DNA from: Clostridiaceae bacterium 14S0207
GTDB lineage: Bacteria; Bacillota; Clostridia; Clostridiales; Clostridiaceae
Direction: 5' to 3'
Length of the DNA stretch: 64,000 bases
NCBI GenBank assembly: GCA_003288255.1
Contig: CP026600.1
Coordinates: forward strand, 2,790,001 to 2,854,000
Positions 1-8,609 of the stretch are shown piece by piece (positions within the stretch are counted from its first letter, which is position 1; every line of letters starts with the position of its first letter). The notes under the pieces were generated by a model that saw only the letters and a program-made list of their open reading frames with translations, had not been told where the DNA came from and made no database searches. The translations under genes were made by a program, and so were the position numbers.

Positions 1-3000
1 AATGTATTTTTCTTTGTCATTCTGGAACCTCTATCTAGAGATCTTATATTTTCAAATACTCCATTTAAATCTAATCTTCCATATCCCCATTGTCTATTAG
101 GATACATATCTCCCGTTCTTTTTTTAGTTCCCCTTATTAGATAAGTTTTTATTTTAGTAGAATACATAGTTTCATCATTCTTGTCTACTATTCCCCATTG
201 TAATAATAATGCTACTGCACCTGCAAATACTGCTCCTGAAACACTCCCACCTGATACAGTTACTTCCTTATTATTTAATCCAGTAGTTAAAACATTTACT
301 CCCCCACTTGTTAAATCTGGCTTTATCCTTCCATCTCTTGTATATCCATTTCCTGAAAAAGGAACAATGGTATCATTATTTTGATCATATGTTGATGTAG
401 TCAAAATATTTTTACCTGTAGAAGGAATTGTAAGTGTTATATCTGGATCAGGTTTTAAAAACCTAGTATCAGCTTTAATTAATGGTCTTTGAGGTAACCA
501 AATATCAAATTTACCATCTATAATTAAATCACCTGTAAGCCTTATTTGCCATATTCCTCCTTTAATATTTGTTATTTTAACTATTATTAATTCATCCCCT
601 GTACTTTCTTCTGGGAAATAATAATTTATTGTAGCTATACTCCCCTCAAAAACAAACTTTATTTCTTCTTGTTCTTTTAATTTGGCAGGAATCTTTTCTA
701 TTACTTCTCCACTAGGTGAAACTAATCCTATAGAAATTTTGTCTGGCTTATTAGCCCAAACCTCAAAACTTAAACTTCTTTCTTTTTCATCTACTTTTAA
801 TTCCACACTTTTAATTTCACCACTTTGTTGAAATCTACCGCTTGTATGGGTTGCACTATCACCTTCATTTCCTGTAGATGTTACTACTGCAACTCCTCTA
901 GTTTTAGATATATCATCTATATATCTTTCTAATATAGATGATCCATCATGTCCTCCCATATTAGTTCCAAGCGGTATATATATAACAATTGGCATATTCA
1001 TTTTTTTTCCTATAGAATATAAGTATCTTATACCTAAAATAATATCTGTACTACTATAAACCCCTAGATTATTACTAGGATTCTCTTCCTTAAAAGAATT
1101 GTGCTTTGTTGTTCTTAATTTAACAATAACCAATTCACAATCTGGTGCAGCTCCAACAGGTGCTAATCTTCCTCTTGATCCTATTACCCCAGCTACAGAT
1201 GTTCCATGTCCAACCTGGTCCTTAGAAGGAACTATATCATAAGGATTTTTTCCTTCTTTTTTACTCTTTATAGCCTCATTTATATTTTCACTTGTATAAT
1301 ATGACCCTAATTCTTGAGGATTTTTAGTATCAGGAATTGTTTGATCCCATATCCCCACAATTCTTGTAGTATCATCCTCATACATAAAATCTAAATCTAA
1401 ATAATCAATTCCTGTATCCACAATCCCCACTAATACACCATTTCCTCTTAAGGTTAAGAATGGATTATCATGAAATTTATAAATATTTGCACTTTGCATT
1501 GGTGATACATCATTTAATGTATATAAAGTATTTCGCTCTAAATAAACTATCTCTGGAACATCTACTAATAACTTGTCCTTATATCCATCTTTCACAGAAA
1601 TAACAGCATAATTATCATCTAGAATAAAACCACAAGCATACCCTGTTTTATTTAACACTGTTTCTATATCTCCATCATATTCAACAATATAATTATGATA
1701 ACCCTCATCTATATACTGACTTCCACAATATTCTCTAGTTTTATCTAATCTATTATAATCCTTATTCATTCTAACATTTCCCTCCTCCAACCATATATTA
1801 AAAGCATTATTAAGACATAATGAGCCATATCCCCAACTGGGATTTGGATATATTATATCGCTCCTATTACGTCTGGCACCTTTCAATAAATAATATTTTA
1901 ATCTTTCTCCATAAAGATAAGGATCATTTCCTTTAACTAAACCCCATTCTGTTAATAATGCTACTGCACCAGTAACTTCAGGAGTTGCCATAGATGTTCC
2001 TGATAAACTATCAAATCCTCCTCCCGGTATAGATGATTCTATTTTTTCGCCAGGTGATACTATATCTGGCTTTATTACACTACTATTTCTTTTTCCTCTT
2101 CCCGAAAACGATGATATCGTATTAGTCAAAAAGTTATAACTTCCTACAGATACTGCATTATAAACAGTTGCTGGTATTCCTAATGTGTTATACGGATTTG
2201 GGTTTAAAAATTTTGTTTGAATATTTAAACCTTCTGCAATAGGTAACCATATATCATATTCTCCTATTAGACTTTCTACATTTATTAACCTTAAGTCCCA
2301 TATACCAGAAGTTAGCTCACCACTAGCACTTTGGAGTACTATTAAAATTTCTCCGTTTATATTGAAAGGAGTAGGTCCTGAATTATAAATGTAATAGCTA
2401 TCACTTCCTAAGTTGCCATTAGAATATCCTTTTTCATATATATTTATAACTCCTGATGTCCTCCCCATTGGATTTCTAATTTCTATACTTATATCATCCG
2501 TAAAACTTTTATATAATTGAAGTGTAATTATATTTTCACCCTTTGCAATATTAAATGATATTATATTTTCAGTATCTAATTTTCCACCTACATGATGATC
2601 TGTTGATCCCTCATTTCCTGCAGCAATAACAAATGTCAACCTTTCTAACCCTATTATAGTTTGTATATAAAGTTCTAATAGACTTTTCCCATCATGAGCT
2701 CCATCATTTGTACTAAAACTTAGATTTAATACCAATGGTAAATTAAGTTCCTTGCTTTTATCTATAAGATATCTAATTCCCCTCATTAATTGAGTACTTT
2801 TAGCATAGCTAATTTTGCCTTCCCTTGTCATCTTAACCATAGCTATATTACTTTCATATGCAACACCATAAAACTTTTTATCTATTTTACCACCTGCACA
2901 TGCTATTCCTGTTACATGCGTACCATGCCCAAGTTGATCTCTCTCTGGCACAATAGCATACGGATTAGGTGATTTTATAGCTTTATTAATTTCTTCCTCA

Positions 3001-3500
3001 TTCCAATCTTGTTTTTTATCAAGATCATAAATATACTTTATTCTTGTATTTCCCTGTTCATCTATAAAAGCTGGATGAGTATAGTCTATACCCGAATCTA
3101 TAAGTCCAACTAAAACTCCTTTTCCCGTTAATTTATATTTACTTTGTACTTCATCTACACAAGATGCCGAATTACTAGGTGCATAACTTGTATAAAGTGT
3201 CTTAGGTAATTCCATATATACAATTTCTTTTATATTAGATATTTCTTCTAACTTCCCTATGGGAACTGTCACTATTCCAAATCCATATCCTAAATACTCA
3301 AAATTTCCATCAAAGGTTTTAACCTGCCGTAAAACACTATTGCTATCTCCATTAATTAAAACTACTACTTCTATGTTTTCTAAATTCTCTATTTTGTTAT
3401 AAGAAAGAATTTTTGTTTTTATATCATTAGGAACAAATTTTAATAAATTTAATATTCCTTCTGTATTTTCTATTTTTATCACCTTAAAAATTAATTTCAT
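1..3500 (-). CDS. cspBA: Fused CspB-CspA-like subtilisin-family germination protease (3' end outside window)
   Basis: The frame is open from an ATG at 3500 to the window edge, with no stop in 1166 codons; I checked every codon. It holds two complete subtilase (S8) modules in tandem. Module 1 has Asp135 (LIDSGID), His192 (GHGTHVTG) and Ser503 (SGTSMATP). Module 2 has Asp695 (IVDTGID), His765 (GHGTSVAG) and Ser1086 (SGGSVSGA). Each module carries an N-terminal propeptide-like part and the insert typical of Csp proteases. In Clostridium spores Csp proteases process the cortex hydrolase SleC during germination, and in C. difficile CspB and CspA are made as one CspBA chain; cspC and sleC would be expected beyond position 1. 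The ATG at 3500 has no recognisable SD, and an in-frame stop lies five codons upstream, so the start is not well supported by its context. The family call is firm; the paralogue assignment is by analogy. Confidence 0.9.
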   Translation of the reverse strand, partial: MKLIFKVIKIENTEGILNLLKFVPNDIKTKILSYNKIENLENIEVVVLINGDSNSVLRQVKTFDGNFEYLGYGFGIVTVPIGKLEEISNIKEIVYMELPKTLYTSYAPSNSASCVDEVQSKYKLTGKGVLVGLIDSGIDYTHPAFIDEQGNTRIKYIYDLDKKQDWNEEEINKAIKSPNPYAIVPERDQLGHGTHVTGIACAGGKIDKKFYGVAYESNIAMVKMTREGKISYAKSTQLMRGIRYLIDKSKELNLPLVLNLSFSTNDGAHDGKSLLELYIQTIIGLERLTFVIAAGNEGSTDHHVGGKLDTENIISFNIAKGENIITLQLYKSFTDDISIEIRNPMGRTSGVINIYEKGYSNGNLGSDSYYIYNSGPTPFNINGEILIVLQSASGELTSGIWDLRLINVESLIGEYDIWLPIAEGLNIQTKFLNPNPYNTLGIPATVYNAVSVGSYNFLTNTISSFSGRGKRNSSVIKPDIVSPGEKIESSIPGGGFDSLSGTSMATPEVTGAVALLTEWGLVKGNDPYLYGERLKYYLLKGARRNRSDIIYPNPSWGYGSLCLNNAFNIWLEEGNVRMNKDYNRLDKTREYCGSQYIDEGYHNYIVEYDGDIETVLNKTGYACGFILDDNYAVISVKDGYKDKLLVDVPEIVYLERNTLYTLNDVSPMQSANIYKFHDNPFLTLRGNGVLVGIVDTGIDYLDLDFMYEDDTTRIVGIWDQTIPDTKNPQELGSYYTSENINEAIKSKKEGKNPYDIVPSKDQVGHGTSVAGVIGSRGRLAPVGAAPDCELVIVKLRTTKHNSFKEENPSNNLGVYSSTDIILGIRYLYSIGKKMNMPIVIYIPLGTNMGGHDGSSILERYIDDISKTRGVAVVTSTGNEGDSATHTSGRFQQSGEIKSVELKVDEKERSLSFEVWANKPDKISIGLVSPSGEVIEKIPAKLKEQEEIKFVFEGSIATINYYFPEESTGDELIIVKITNIKGGIWQIRLTGDLIIDGKFDIWLPQRPLIKADTRFLKPDPDITLTIPSTGKNILTTSTYDQNNDTIVPFSGNGYTRDGRIKPDLTSGGVNVLTTGLNNKEVTVSGGSVSGAVFAGAVALLLQWGIVDKNDETMYSTKIKTYLIRGTKKRTGDMYPNRQWGYGRLDLNGVFENIRSLDRGSRMTKKNT
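1767..1788 (-). promoter_or_regulatory. In-frame internal ribosome-binding site and ATG at the CspB/CspA junction
   Basis: Inside the fused csp gene, exactly at the module boundary, GGAGGAGGG (1788-1780) is followed after 10 bases by ATG AAT AAG (1769-1767). This ATG is codon 578 and is in frame. The layout is that of a separate gene start, so the second module could also be translated independently. A TAG in another frame (GGA GGG AAA TGT TAG) lies between the two, as expected if two genes were fused by a small deletion. Confidence 0.6.
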
Positions 3501-3559
3501 AATATAATATGATTAATTAAATATTTTGATATAAAAACAAGAGATAGCTAAACAAAAAA

Positions 3560-3609
3560 AGAGAGCTATACTTAAAATAATGTTTCAAATTATTTTAAGT
3601 AACTCTCTC
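3560..3609 (-). terminator. Intrinsic terminator after the S24-type repressor gene
   Basis: There is an inner 12-bp perfect stem, ACTTAAAATAAT (3570-3581) with ATTATTTTAAGT (3589-3600), and outer arms AGAGAG / CTCTCT. Read on the minus strand it is followed by a run of seven T. It separates the repressor gene from the csp gene. Confidence 0.85.
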
Positions 3610-3631
3610 TAAATTCATATCATAATTTTAT

Positions 3632-4300
3632 TTATAAATTGATTCTAAACCATAATAACCTAGCTAAAATTTTTATATTTTTTTTTGAAACTGTTTCTGT
3701 TCGTAATGTTCCTCTTTGGCTTATAAGTAATACCTTATTACTATCTAATAATTTTACTTGTCTTACAACTCGTTCTTCTCCATGTTGTAAGAAATAGATG
3801 CCATTATTTTCAATGTTAGAATTAATGATTGAGAATGCCAAATCACCTTCATTAATTCGCATACCAAGCATACTATCGTCTTCTATTTTTAAAAACATAA
3901 CCTTATCCGGATTATGCCCATCAACCTTATTAGAGACTATAGGCATATCTATAGATCCTAATGGCTTATTCATATTATAATCATAGATTGGCACTTTTTT
4001 TATAACAGAACTAAAAGCATTAGTCCAAACATCTTTAGCTTTACTTAATGCTTTTTCTGGGGTTTCAACATGCTTTCTTAATTCTTCAGCCTCATCCTCT
4101 GCACTAATAAATCCTGAATCTAAGTCTTCATTAAAAAGCTTTGAAATTTTAGCTATAATATTCTCATTTAATATCTTTCTACCTAACTCTACATCTTTTA
4201 TAAACCCTTCAGAAAGTCCTAATTTTTTAGCTAATTGTTTTTGACTTAACCCTCTTTTATTTCTTAATTCAACTAATTTACTTGCCATTCTATTTTGCAT
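3632..4300 (-). CDS. XRE-family repressor with S24 (LexA-like) C-terminal domain
   Basis: The N-terminus (about residues 5-60) is a Cro/C1 helix-turn-helix (LSQKQLAKKLGLSEGFIKDVE). The C-terminal half resembles the S24/LexA fold, with the Ser motif DDSMLGMRINEGD. The position of the LexA catalytic lysine (LexA TVKRLK) reads VVRQVK, so Arg appears to replace Lys, and no Ala-Gly cleavage site is seen in the linker. I infer a repressor-like protein that probably does not self-cleave. I prefer the ATG at 4300 because GGGGTGAG lies about six bases before it; a GTG at 4309 is the alternative. It is a single gene with its own terminator, followed by the csp gene in the same direction. Its targets are unknown. 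Confidence 0.8.
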   Translation of the reverse strand: MQNRMASKLVELRNKRGLSQKQLAKKLGLSEGFIKDVELGRKILNENIIAKISKLFNEDLDSGFISAEDEAEELRKHVETPEKALSKAKDVWTNAFSSVIKKVPIYDYNMNKPLGSIDMPIVSNKVDGHNPDKVMFLKIEDDSMLGMRINEGDLAFSIINSNIENNGIYFLQHGEERVVRQVKLLDSNKVLLISQRGTLRTETVSKKNIKILARLLWFRINL

Positions 4301-4329
4301 ACTTCTCACCCCAAGTGGTTTATTTTAAT

Positions 4330-4713
4330 TTATTGATTATTATTTTTAAACCATTCCCTCTCCTCTATTAAATGATATACCAAATACTCAAATGTCCAAT
4401 TAATAGATGTAGGAGTTACAACAGCTAAAATACAATTTAAATCTTTACATACTCTTATATCACCAATAATCTTATTTAAATCTTCCTCTTTAAAATCATT
4501 AAACAAAATTACTTTTTCATTAATTAAATTTTCTTTCTTACCTTCTATCATAGATTTATTTAACTTTAATCCATGAACAATTTCTTCCATTTTAAGGTTC
4601 ATCATATTATTTTCAATTATTATTGTTTCCGATCTATATTTATTAGCTATTGCCTTCAACTTACTTTTTTCAACATCATTAAATCCAAAAACTATAATTG
4701 ATCTTCTACTCAC
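4330..4713 (-). CDS. DUF3783-type conserved protein
   Basis: This is a 127-residue soluble protein with an alternating beta/alpha pattern (SRRSIIVFGF, KVILFNDF, CILAVVTPTS), recalling the DUF3783 family of Clostridia. I know of no biochemical function. I chose the GTG at 4713 because AAAGGAGA sits just upstream. A longer frame from 4764 would overlap the cyclophilin gene by 38 bases and lacks such a site. The GTG lies 13 bases beyond the stop of the cyclophilin gene, so the two are probably co-transcribed. Confidence 0.65.
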   Translation of the reverse strand: MSRRSIIVFGFNDVEKSKLKAIANKYRSETIIIENNMMNLKMEEIVHGLKLNKSMIEGKKENLINEKVILFNDFKEEDLNKIIGDIRVCKDLNCILAVVTPTSINWTFEYLVYHLIEEREWFKNNNQ

Positions 4714-4726
4714 CTTAAACTCTCCT

Positions 4727-5248
4727 TTAAGAAATTTTTTCTGGTTCTTCGTATTCAACACCAAAAGTATCTACAGTTACTTCTTGCATAACTTGATCTT
4801 CCTTTGGTTTATCCATCATATTTCTTCTAACCTTTACTATTTCCTTTGCTACTTCTATTCCTTCTATTACCTTACCAAATGATGCATATTGTCCATCTAA
4901 ATGTGGTGAATCAGCTACCATAATAAAGAATTGGCTTCCTGCAGAATCTGGAACCTGAGTTCTAGCCATAGAAATTACACCTGTTGTATGTTTTAAATCA
5001 TTTTTAAAACCATTTGATGTAAATTCACCTTTAATAGAGTATCCTGGGTCTCCCATACCATTCTTTTCAGGACATCCTCCTTGAATCATAAATCCTGGTA
5101 TTACTCTATGAAATATAAGTCCATTATAAAAACCTTTTTTTACAAGGCTTATAAAATTTTTAACTGTATTAGGTGCCACCTCTGGATATAATTCTATTTT
5201 CATCACTTTATCGTTTTCCATTTTTATTGTTACTATAGGATTTTGCAT
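4727..5248 (-). CDS. Cyclophilin-type peptidyl-prolyl cis-trans isomerase
   Basis: The 173-residue protein shows the cyclophilin core: FHRVIPGFMIQGG with the catalytic Arg, a GSQFFI(M) strand and LDGQYASFGKV. It has no signal peptide, so it should act as a cytoplasmic prolyl isomerase and folding helper. Its length matches single-domain bacterial PpiB proteins. The ATG follows AAGGAGTG at a normal distance. The DUF3783 gene follows 13 bases downstream, suggesting a two-gene unit. Confidence 0.93.
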   Translation of the reverse strand: MQNPIVTIKMENDKVMKIELYPEVAPNTVKNFISLVKKGFYNGLIFHRVIPGFMIQGGCPEKNGMGDPGYSIKGEFTSNGFKNDLKHTTGVISMARTQVPDSAGSQFFIMVADSPHLDGQYASFGKVIEGIEVAKEIVKVRRNMMDKPKEDQVMQEVTVDTFGVEYEEPEKIS

Positions 5249-5345
5249 TTTTATACACTCCTTATCTTCTTTAAGTTATATTCAGTTATAATTATAACAC
5301 AATGATTAAAAGTTAAAACTCCTATTTACTGTAATTAAAAAGAAA

Positions 5346-5366
5346 GTCGTCTCTTAAAGAGACGAC
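5346..5366 (-). terminator. Intrinsic terminator (9-bp perfect stem)
   Basis: GTCGTCTCT-TAA-AGAGACGAC forms a perfect 9-bp hairpin. On the minus strand it is followed by TTTCTTTTT. It ends the transcript of the Asn-rich protein gene just upstream. Confidence 0.9.
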
Positions 5367-5374
5367 CTATAATA

Positions 5375-5836
5375 CTATATTTTTGTTTTCTCTATACTTA
5401 TTTCACCATCTAATTCTTCTAGTTCATTATTAAACTCAACCGCTATACTTCCACCTGGTAATATTATAACGAATTGTTCATCTAATAATTCTAGATTACT
5501 AATATTATTATTTTCCCTAATTTTGACTTCTTTTAACTGTAATTTATCAACATGATTTTCTTGATTCATGTTATTAAAATAAATATTAGGTTCTTCTTTT
5601 TTTTGTTCCTTAAAATCATTATTATTATTATTTCCATATAATCCTATGCGTTTTAAAGAGTGTACATTATTATTTTTATTCCTTATCTTTAAACCATGAA
5701 TTATATATAAGGATGAACTTTTTTTAGGATTACTAATTGTTACACTTTTAATTTGACTTTTACCACTTAATTTAAGTTTATTAACTTTTTTATTTTTTTC
5801 TTCTGAGTTTTCTTTTGAAAATAAAAACACCTTCAT
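5375..5836 (-). CDS. Asn/Lys-rich conserved hypothetical protein
   Basis: I do not recognise this 153-residue protein. It has no signal peptide or membrane segment. Two parts rich in beta-strand residues (SQIKSVTISNP, near residue 30, and FVIILPGGSIAVEFNNELEEL, near 120-140) flank an Asn-rich linker with runs of N. The end reads like a small acidic strand-rich domain. The ATG at 5836 has AAGGTGAG upstream. It lies downstream of glutamate racemase with an 86-base gap and has its own terminator. A spore-coat-like or scaffold role is possible, but nothing in the sequence proves it. Confidence 0.6.
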   Translation of the reverse strand: MKVFLFSKENSEEKNKKVNKLKLSGKSQIKSVTISNPKKSSSLYIIHGLKIRNKNNNVHSLKRIGLYGNNNNNDFKEQKKEEPNIYFNNMNQENHVDKLQLKEVKIRENNNISNLELLDEQFVIILPGGSIAVEFNNELEELDGEISIEKTKI

Positions 5837-5922
5837 ACTTTCTCACCTTATTTCTAAAAGTTGTTTTACTGTAACTTATTCAAAAGTATAAAGATGTGTT
5901 ATAGTTATTTAAATTTAACTTT

Positions 5923-6699
5923 TTATTTCATACTTAACAACTGCTTACTAAGTGTTATAATTTCTTCTTTCCCTAAAGAATTGCAAATTTCTATATGTCC
6001 ATTTTCTAATTTATTACTTACTATATCTTTTTCCTCCATAAGCCTTCTCAACTGTTTTGCTGTGCCATATCCACCATCAATAATAGGCACTTCTTCTCCT
6101 ACTACCTCTTTTATAACTTTGCTTACAAACGGAAAATGTGTACATCCTAAAACTATAGCTCCTATATCATCTAAGTCAAACTGCTTTAACTTATTTTTTA
6201 AATACCCTTTTACCTCATCACCATCTATTTGCCCTTTTTCTATAAACTCCACAAGCTCTGGACAAGGTAATGGTTCTATCCTTGTATCACTCTTATAATG
6301 TTCATACAAATCCTTAAACTTTTTTTGTCTCAAGGTAACTGGTGTAGCCATAATTATTACTTTCCCTTGTGGTTTTAATAAAACTGCTGGCTTTACTGCT
6401 GGCTCTATTCCAACTATAGGTATATCTTTATAAACTTCCCTTAGTTCATTTATTGCAGCACTTGTCGCAGTATTACATGCAATAACTATAGCCTTTACCC
6501 CTCTATTTAAAAGAAATTCCACAGCCTTAAAGGTCAAATCTCTTACTTCTTGTACAGATTTTATTCCATAAGGAGCATTTCTTGAATCTCCAAAGTATAT
6601 ATAATCTTCATTAGGCATTATTTTTATAGCTTCTCTTAATACACTAAGTCCTCCTAGTCCAGAATCAAAAAAGCCTATTCCTCTATTCCTTTCTTCCAA
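5923..6699 (-). CDS. murI: Glutamate racemase
   Basis: MurI interconverts L- and D-glutamate and supplies D-Glu for peptidoglycan in the cytoplasm. The 258-residue protein has the FFDSGLGGLSV motif at the start, catalytic Cys75 in VIACNTATS and the second catalytic Cys in IVLGCTHFPF, and it has the usual length. The start is TTG at 6699, behind a GGTGGTGAT-like SD. It is followed 86 bases later by the Asn-rich unknown gene in the same direction; no terminator is evident between them. Confidence 0.96.
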   Translation of the reverse strand: MEERNRGIGFFDSGLGGLSVLREAIKIMPNEDYIYFGDSRNAPYGIKSVQEVRDLTFKAVEFLLNRGVKAIVIACNTATSAAINELREVYKDIPIVGIEPAVKPAVLLKPQGKVIIMATPVTLRQKKFKDLYEHYKSDTRIEPLPCPELVEFIEKGQIDGDEVKGYLKNKLKQFDLDDIGAIVLGCTHFPFVSKVIKEVVGEEVPIIDGGYGTAKQLRRLMEEKDIVSNKLENGHIEICNSLGKEEIITLSKQLLSMK

Positions 6700-6950
6700 C
6701 CTTCATCACCACCATACCTAAAAATATATAAATATATTTCCTATTTTGATATCTTATAAATATATTATAAGCTACTAGTTATATTTATAGAATACACATA
6801 ATAATTATTATAATACAACCCATAAAAAATAAAAGAACTTATTACTAATAGATTAACATTTTTAAATTTATTTTAAATTTAAATGGTAAGGAGTATTATG
6901 TATATAACTATATGTTATAATATTTAAAATACTAAGAGGGGGTTGATTAT

Positions 6951-7427
6951 GTGGCAATATTTAACAAAGATTCTTTAAAAGATACCTTATCAAAAATATC
7001 TATTTCAGCTAAGGATGTAGCGGAAAACGTTGTTAAAGTTACTAAGGAAGGTGCTAATACAGTAGCTAAAAAATCTAGTGAATTAGTTGAACTTTCTAAA
7101 CTTAATTCATGTATATCATCTGAAGAAACAAAAATTAAAGAACTATATACTTCTATTGGAAAAACCATTTACGAAAAACATACTAATAATATATATGTAG
7201 ATCCCGATGTAGTGGAAATCTGCGAGGACATAAGAGAAAAACAATTTAAAATAAAAATACTAGAACAAAGAGTTCAAGACCTAAAAAAGTTTGATACTTG
7301 TACTAAGTGTGGTCATAATTTAAAAGAAGACTCTAGATTTTGTCCAAACTGTGGACTTGAACATAATCCAATAAACACAGATTCAAATTGTGAAACTGAA
7401 AATGAAAAACCTAATGAAGAAGAATAA
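6951..7427 (+). CDS. Coiled-coil protein with C-terminal zinc ribbon
   Basis: The 158-residue cytoplasmic protein has an N-terminal amphipathic helical region (AKDVAENVVKVTKEGANTVA), a coiled coil around residues 50-115, and then a zinc ribbon CTKCGH...FCPNCG (two CxxC pairs, about residues 117-136). The tail is acidic. Proteins of this layout are common in Clostridia and have no assigned function. The start is GTG at 6951, eight bases after AGAGGGGG; an overlapping ATG at 6949 is out of frame. It is the only plus-strand gene among minus-strand neighbours and shares a terminator with the convergent NifX-like gene. Confidence 0.75.
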   Translation: MAIFNKDSLKDTLSKISISAKDVAENVVKVTKEGANTVAKKSSELVELSKLNSCISSEETKIKELYTSIGKTIYEKHTNNIYVDPDVVEICEDIREKQFKIKILEQRVQDLKKFDTCTKCGHNLKEDSRFCPNCGLEHNPINTDSNCETENEKPNEEE

Positions 7428-7468
7428 GAAAATGGCTATCTCCAAAATGAGATAGCCATTTTCTTATT
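7423..7468. terminator. Bidirectional terminator with 20-bp perfect stem containing both stop codons
   Basis: AATAAGAAAATGGCTATCTC (7423-7442) is perfectly complementary to 7449-7468, with a six-base loop. The stop codon of the plus gene (7425-7427) and that of the minus gene (7464-7466) both lie in the arms. A/T tracts on either side give U runs in both directions. Confidence 0.9.
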
Positions 7469-7829
7469 CTTTATGACCTTCATGATGTCCATCATGATGA
7501 TTACATAATACTTCTCTGTCTTTTAAGCTTCTATTTATATATTGTTTAACCACATCTTCAATTTCTCCATGTGCACCTCTTATTACTTCAAGTCCTTTTT
7601 CTTTTAATGCGTTATATGCACCAGGACCAATTCCTCCTGTAATAACAACTGTAACACCTTCATCACAAAGTAAACTAGAAAGTCCTCCATGATTATGTTG
7701 AAGTGTTTCTGCCGATATTTCTTTTATTCCTACTAATTTATTTTCTTCTACCGTAGCAATGGCAAAACTTTTACTTTTTCCAAAATGTTGGTTTATCCCA
7801 TTTCCATTTTTAGGCATACCTATTTTCAT
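7464..7829 (-). CDS. NifX/NifB-C-terminal-like Fe-Mo cofactor-type protein with His-rich tail
   Basis: The 121-residue protein starts MKIGMPKNGNGINQHFG and continues with VVITGGIGPGAYNAL, typical of the dinitrogenase iron-molybdenum cofactor biosynthesis domain (PF02579-like). These proteins bind iron-sulfur or related clusters, and many have no role in nitrogen fixation. The C-terminus is rich in His (NHHDGHHEGH), suggesting metal binding. There is no nif gene nearby, so a general metallocluster or metal-handling role is more likely. The ATG at 7829 follows a GGAGGT. Confidence 0.85.
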   Translation of the reverse strand: MKIGMPKNGNGINQHFGKSKSFAIATVEENKLVGIKEISAETLQHNHGGLSSLLCDEGVTVVITGGIGPGAYNALKEKGLEVIRGAHGEIEDVVKQYINRSLKDREVLCNHHDGHHEGHKE

Positions 7830-7910
7830 TTAATCTACCTCCAAAATTTATAGTAAAATAAAAGATCTACTCAAAATATAAGATGAACAGACCTTTCATA
7901 AAATTCTTTT

Positions 7911-8453
7911 CTATTTAGCTAAAAGTTCATTTAATTTTTCTTCTACATATTTATAAACTTCTACATCTTTTATATAAATAGTATTATCACCCTCGATATC
8001 ACTTGGTTTTACCATAAAGAAGTTTATTAATAATCTGTTTTTATCTATAATATATTCATCTAAATTCATTGGTGAGAAAATAACTTCTAATTCTTCATAT
8101 TTATCAGCACCGTCAACATTTTGTAGTTTTTCAACCAATGCATCAAAATTTAATTTCTTTACTGGTTGAATCATTAGATCTTTATATTCCATGTCTTCCA
8201 TAATCCACATGTTATAATTCCAGAATCTTTTCTCCTTTTTATTACCTGTAAATGGTTCCCTATTTTTTATAGCACTTAATGTTCTTCTAACTGACTCTTC
8301 ATTAAACTCATCATCATATATACAAGTCATAGCAGGCATAGCTCCTACCTCGTGAAAGAATTCTTCTGATACGTTTTCTTTATCACTAGCAGCTTGCCAG
8401 AAATAATTCATCATTTCTATAGCTTCTAAATTTACCTTAATTCTCTTCAACAT
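7911..8453 (-). CDS. Conserved hypothetical protein (TDE2712-like)
   Basis: This is a 180-residue soluble protein without signal peptide or membrane segment. The opening NLEAIEMMNYFWQAASDKENVSEEFFHEV and the acidic, mixed alpha/beta body recall the TDE2712 family of anaerobes; this assignment is from memory. No function is known. Its ATG follows AGGGGGAAG. A promoter (TTGAAT-17-TATAAT) lies about 70 bases upstream, so it starts its own transcript. The NifX-like gene follows after 81 bases and may be co-transcribed. Confidence 0.6.
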   Translation of the reverse strand: MLKRIKVNLEAIEMMNYFWQAASDKENVSEEFFHEVGAMPAMTCIYDDEFNEESVRRTLSAIKNREPFTGNKKEKRFWNYNMWIMEDMEYKDLMIQPVKKLNFDALVEKLQNVDGADKYEELEVIFSPMNLDEYIIDKNRLLINFFMVKPSDIEGDNTIYIKDVEVYKYVEEKLNELLAK

Positions 8454-8520
8454 TGATCTTCCCCCTCATTCCTTAACATAACTCTTAACTTTTTAACTCC
8501 CTAAATTACACTCTATGCAA

Positions 8521-8549
8521 ATTATATACCTTATTTATTGAATATTCAA
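8521..8549 (-). promoter_or_regulatory. SigA-type promoter of the TDE2712-like gene
   Basis: On the minus strand TTGAAT (8549-8544) is separated by 17 bases from TATAAT (8526-8521). The predicted transcript start lies about 60 bases before the ATG at 8453. Confidence 0.6.
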
Positions 8550-8609
8550 GTAAACAGACAATTAACTATTTACTATATTTATAAACAATTTATTTTCTTT
8601 CATCAGGTT

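Noticed and set aside
181-384. Plus-strand frame opposite the csp gene
   Set aside because: It lies entirely antisense to the clear CspA module, has no SD, and its composition is that of a shadow frame.
6885-6930. Nine-codon ORF with AAGGAG upstream of the zinc-ribbon gene
   Set aside because: It is too short, overlaps the likely -10 region of the zinc-ribbon gene and has no terminator or pairing that would make it a leader peptide.
7464-7829. Nitrogen-fixation locus
   Set aside because: A lone NifX-like protein with a His-rich tail is not evidence of nif genes; no other nif gene is seen.
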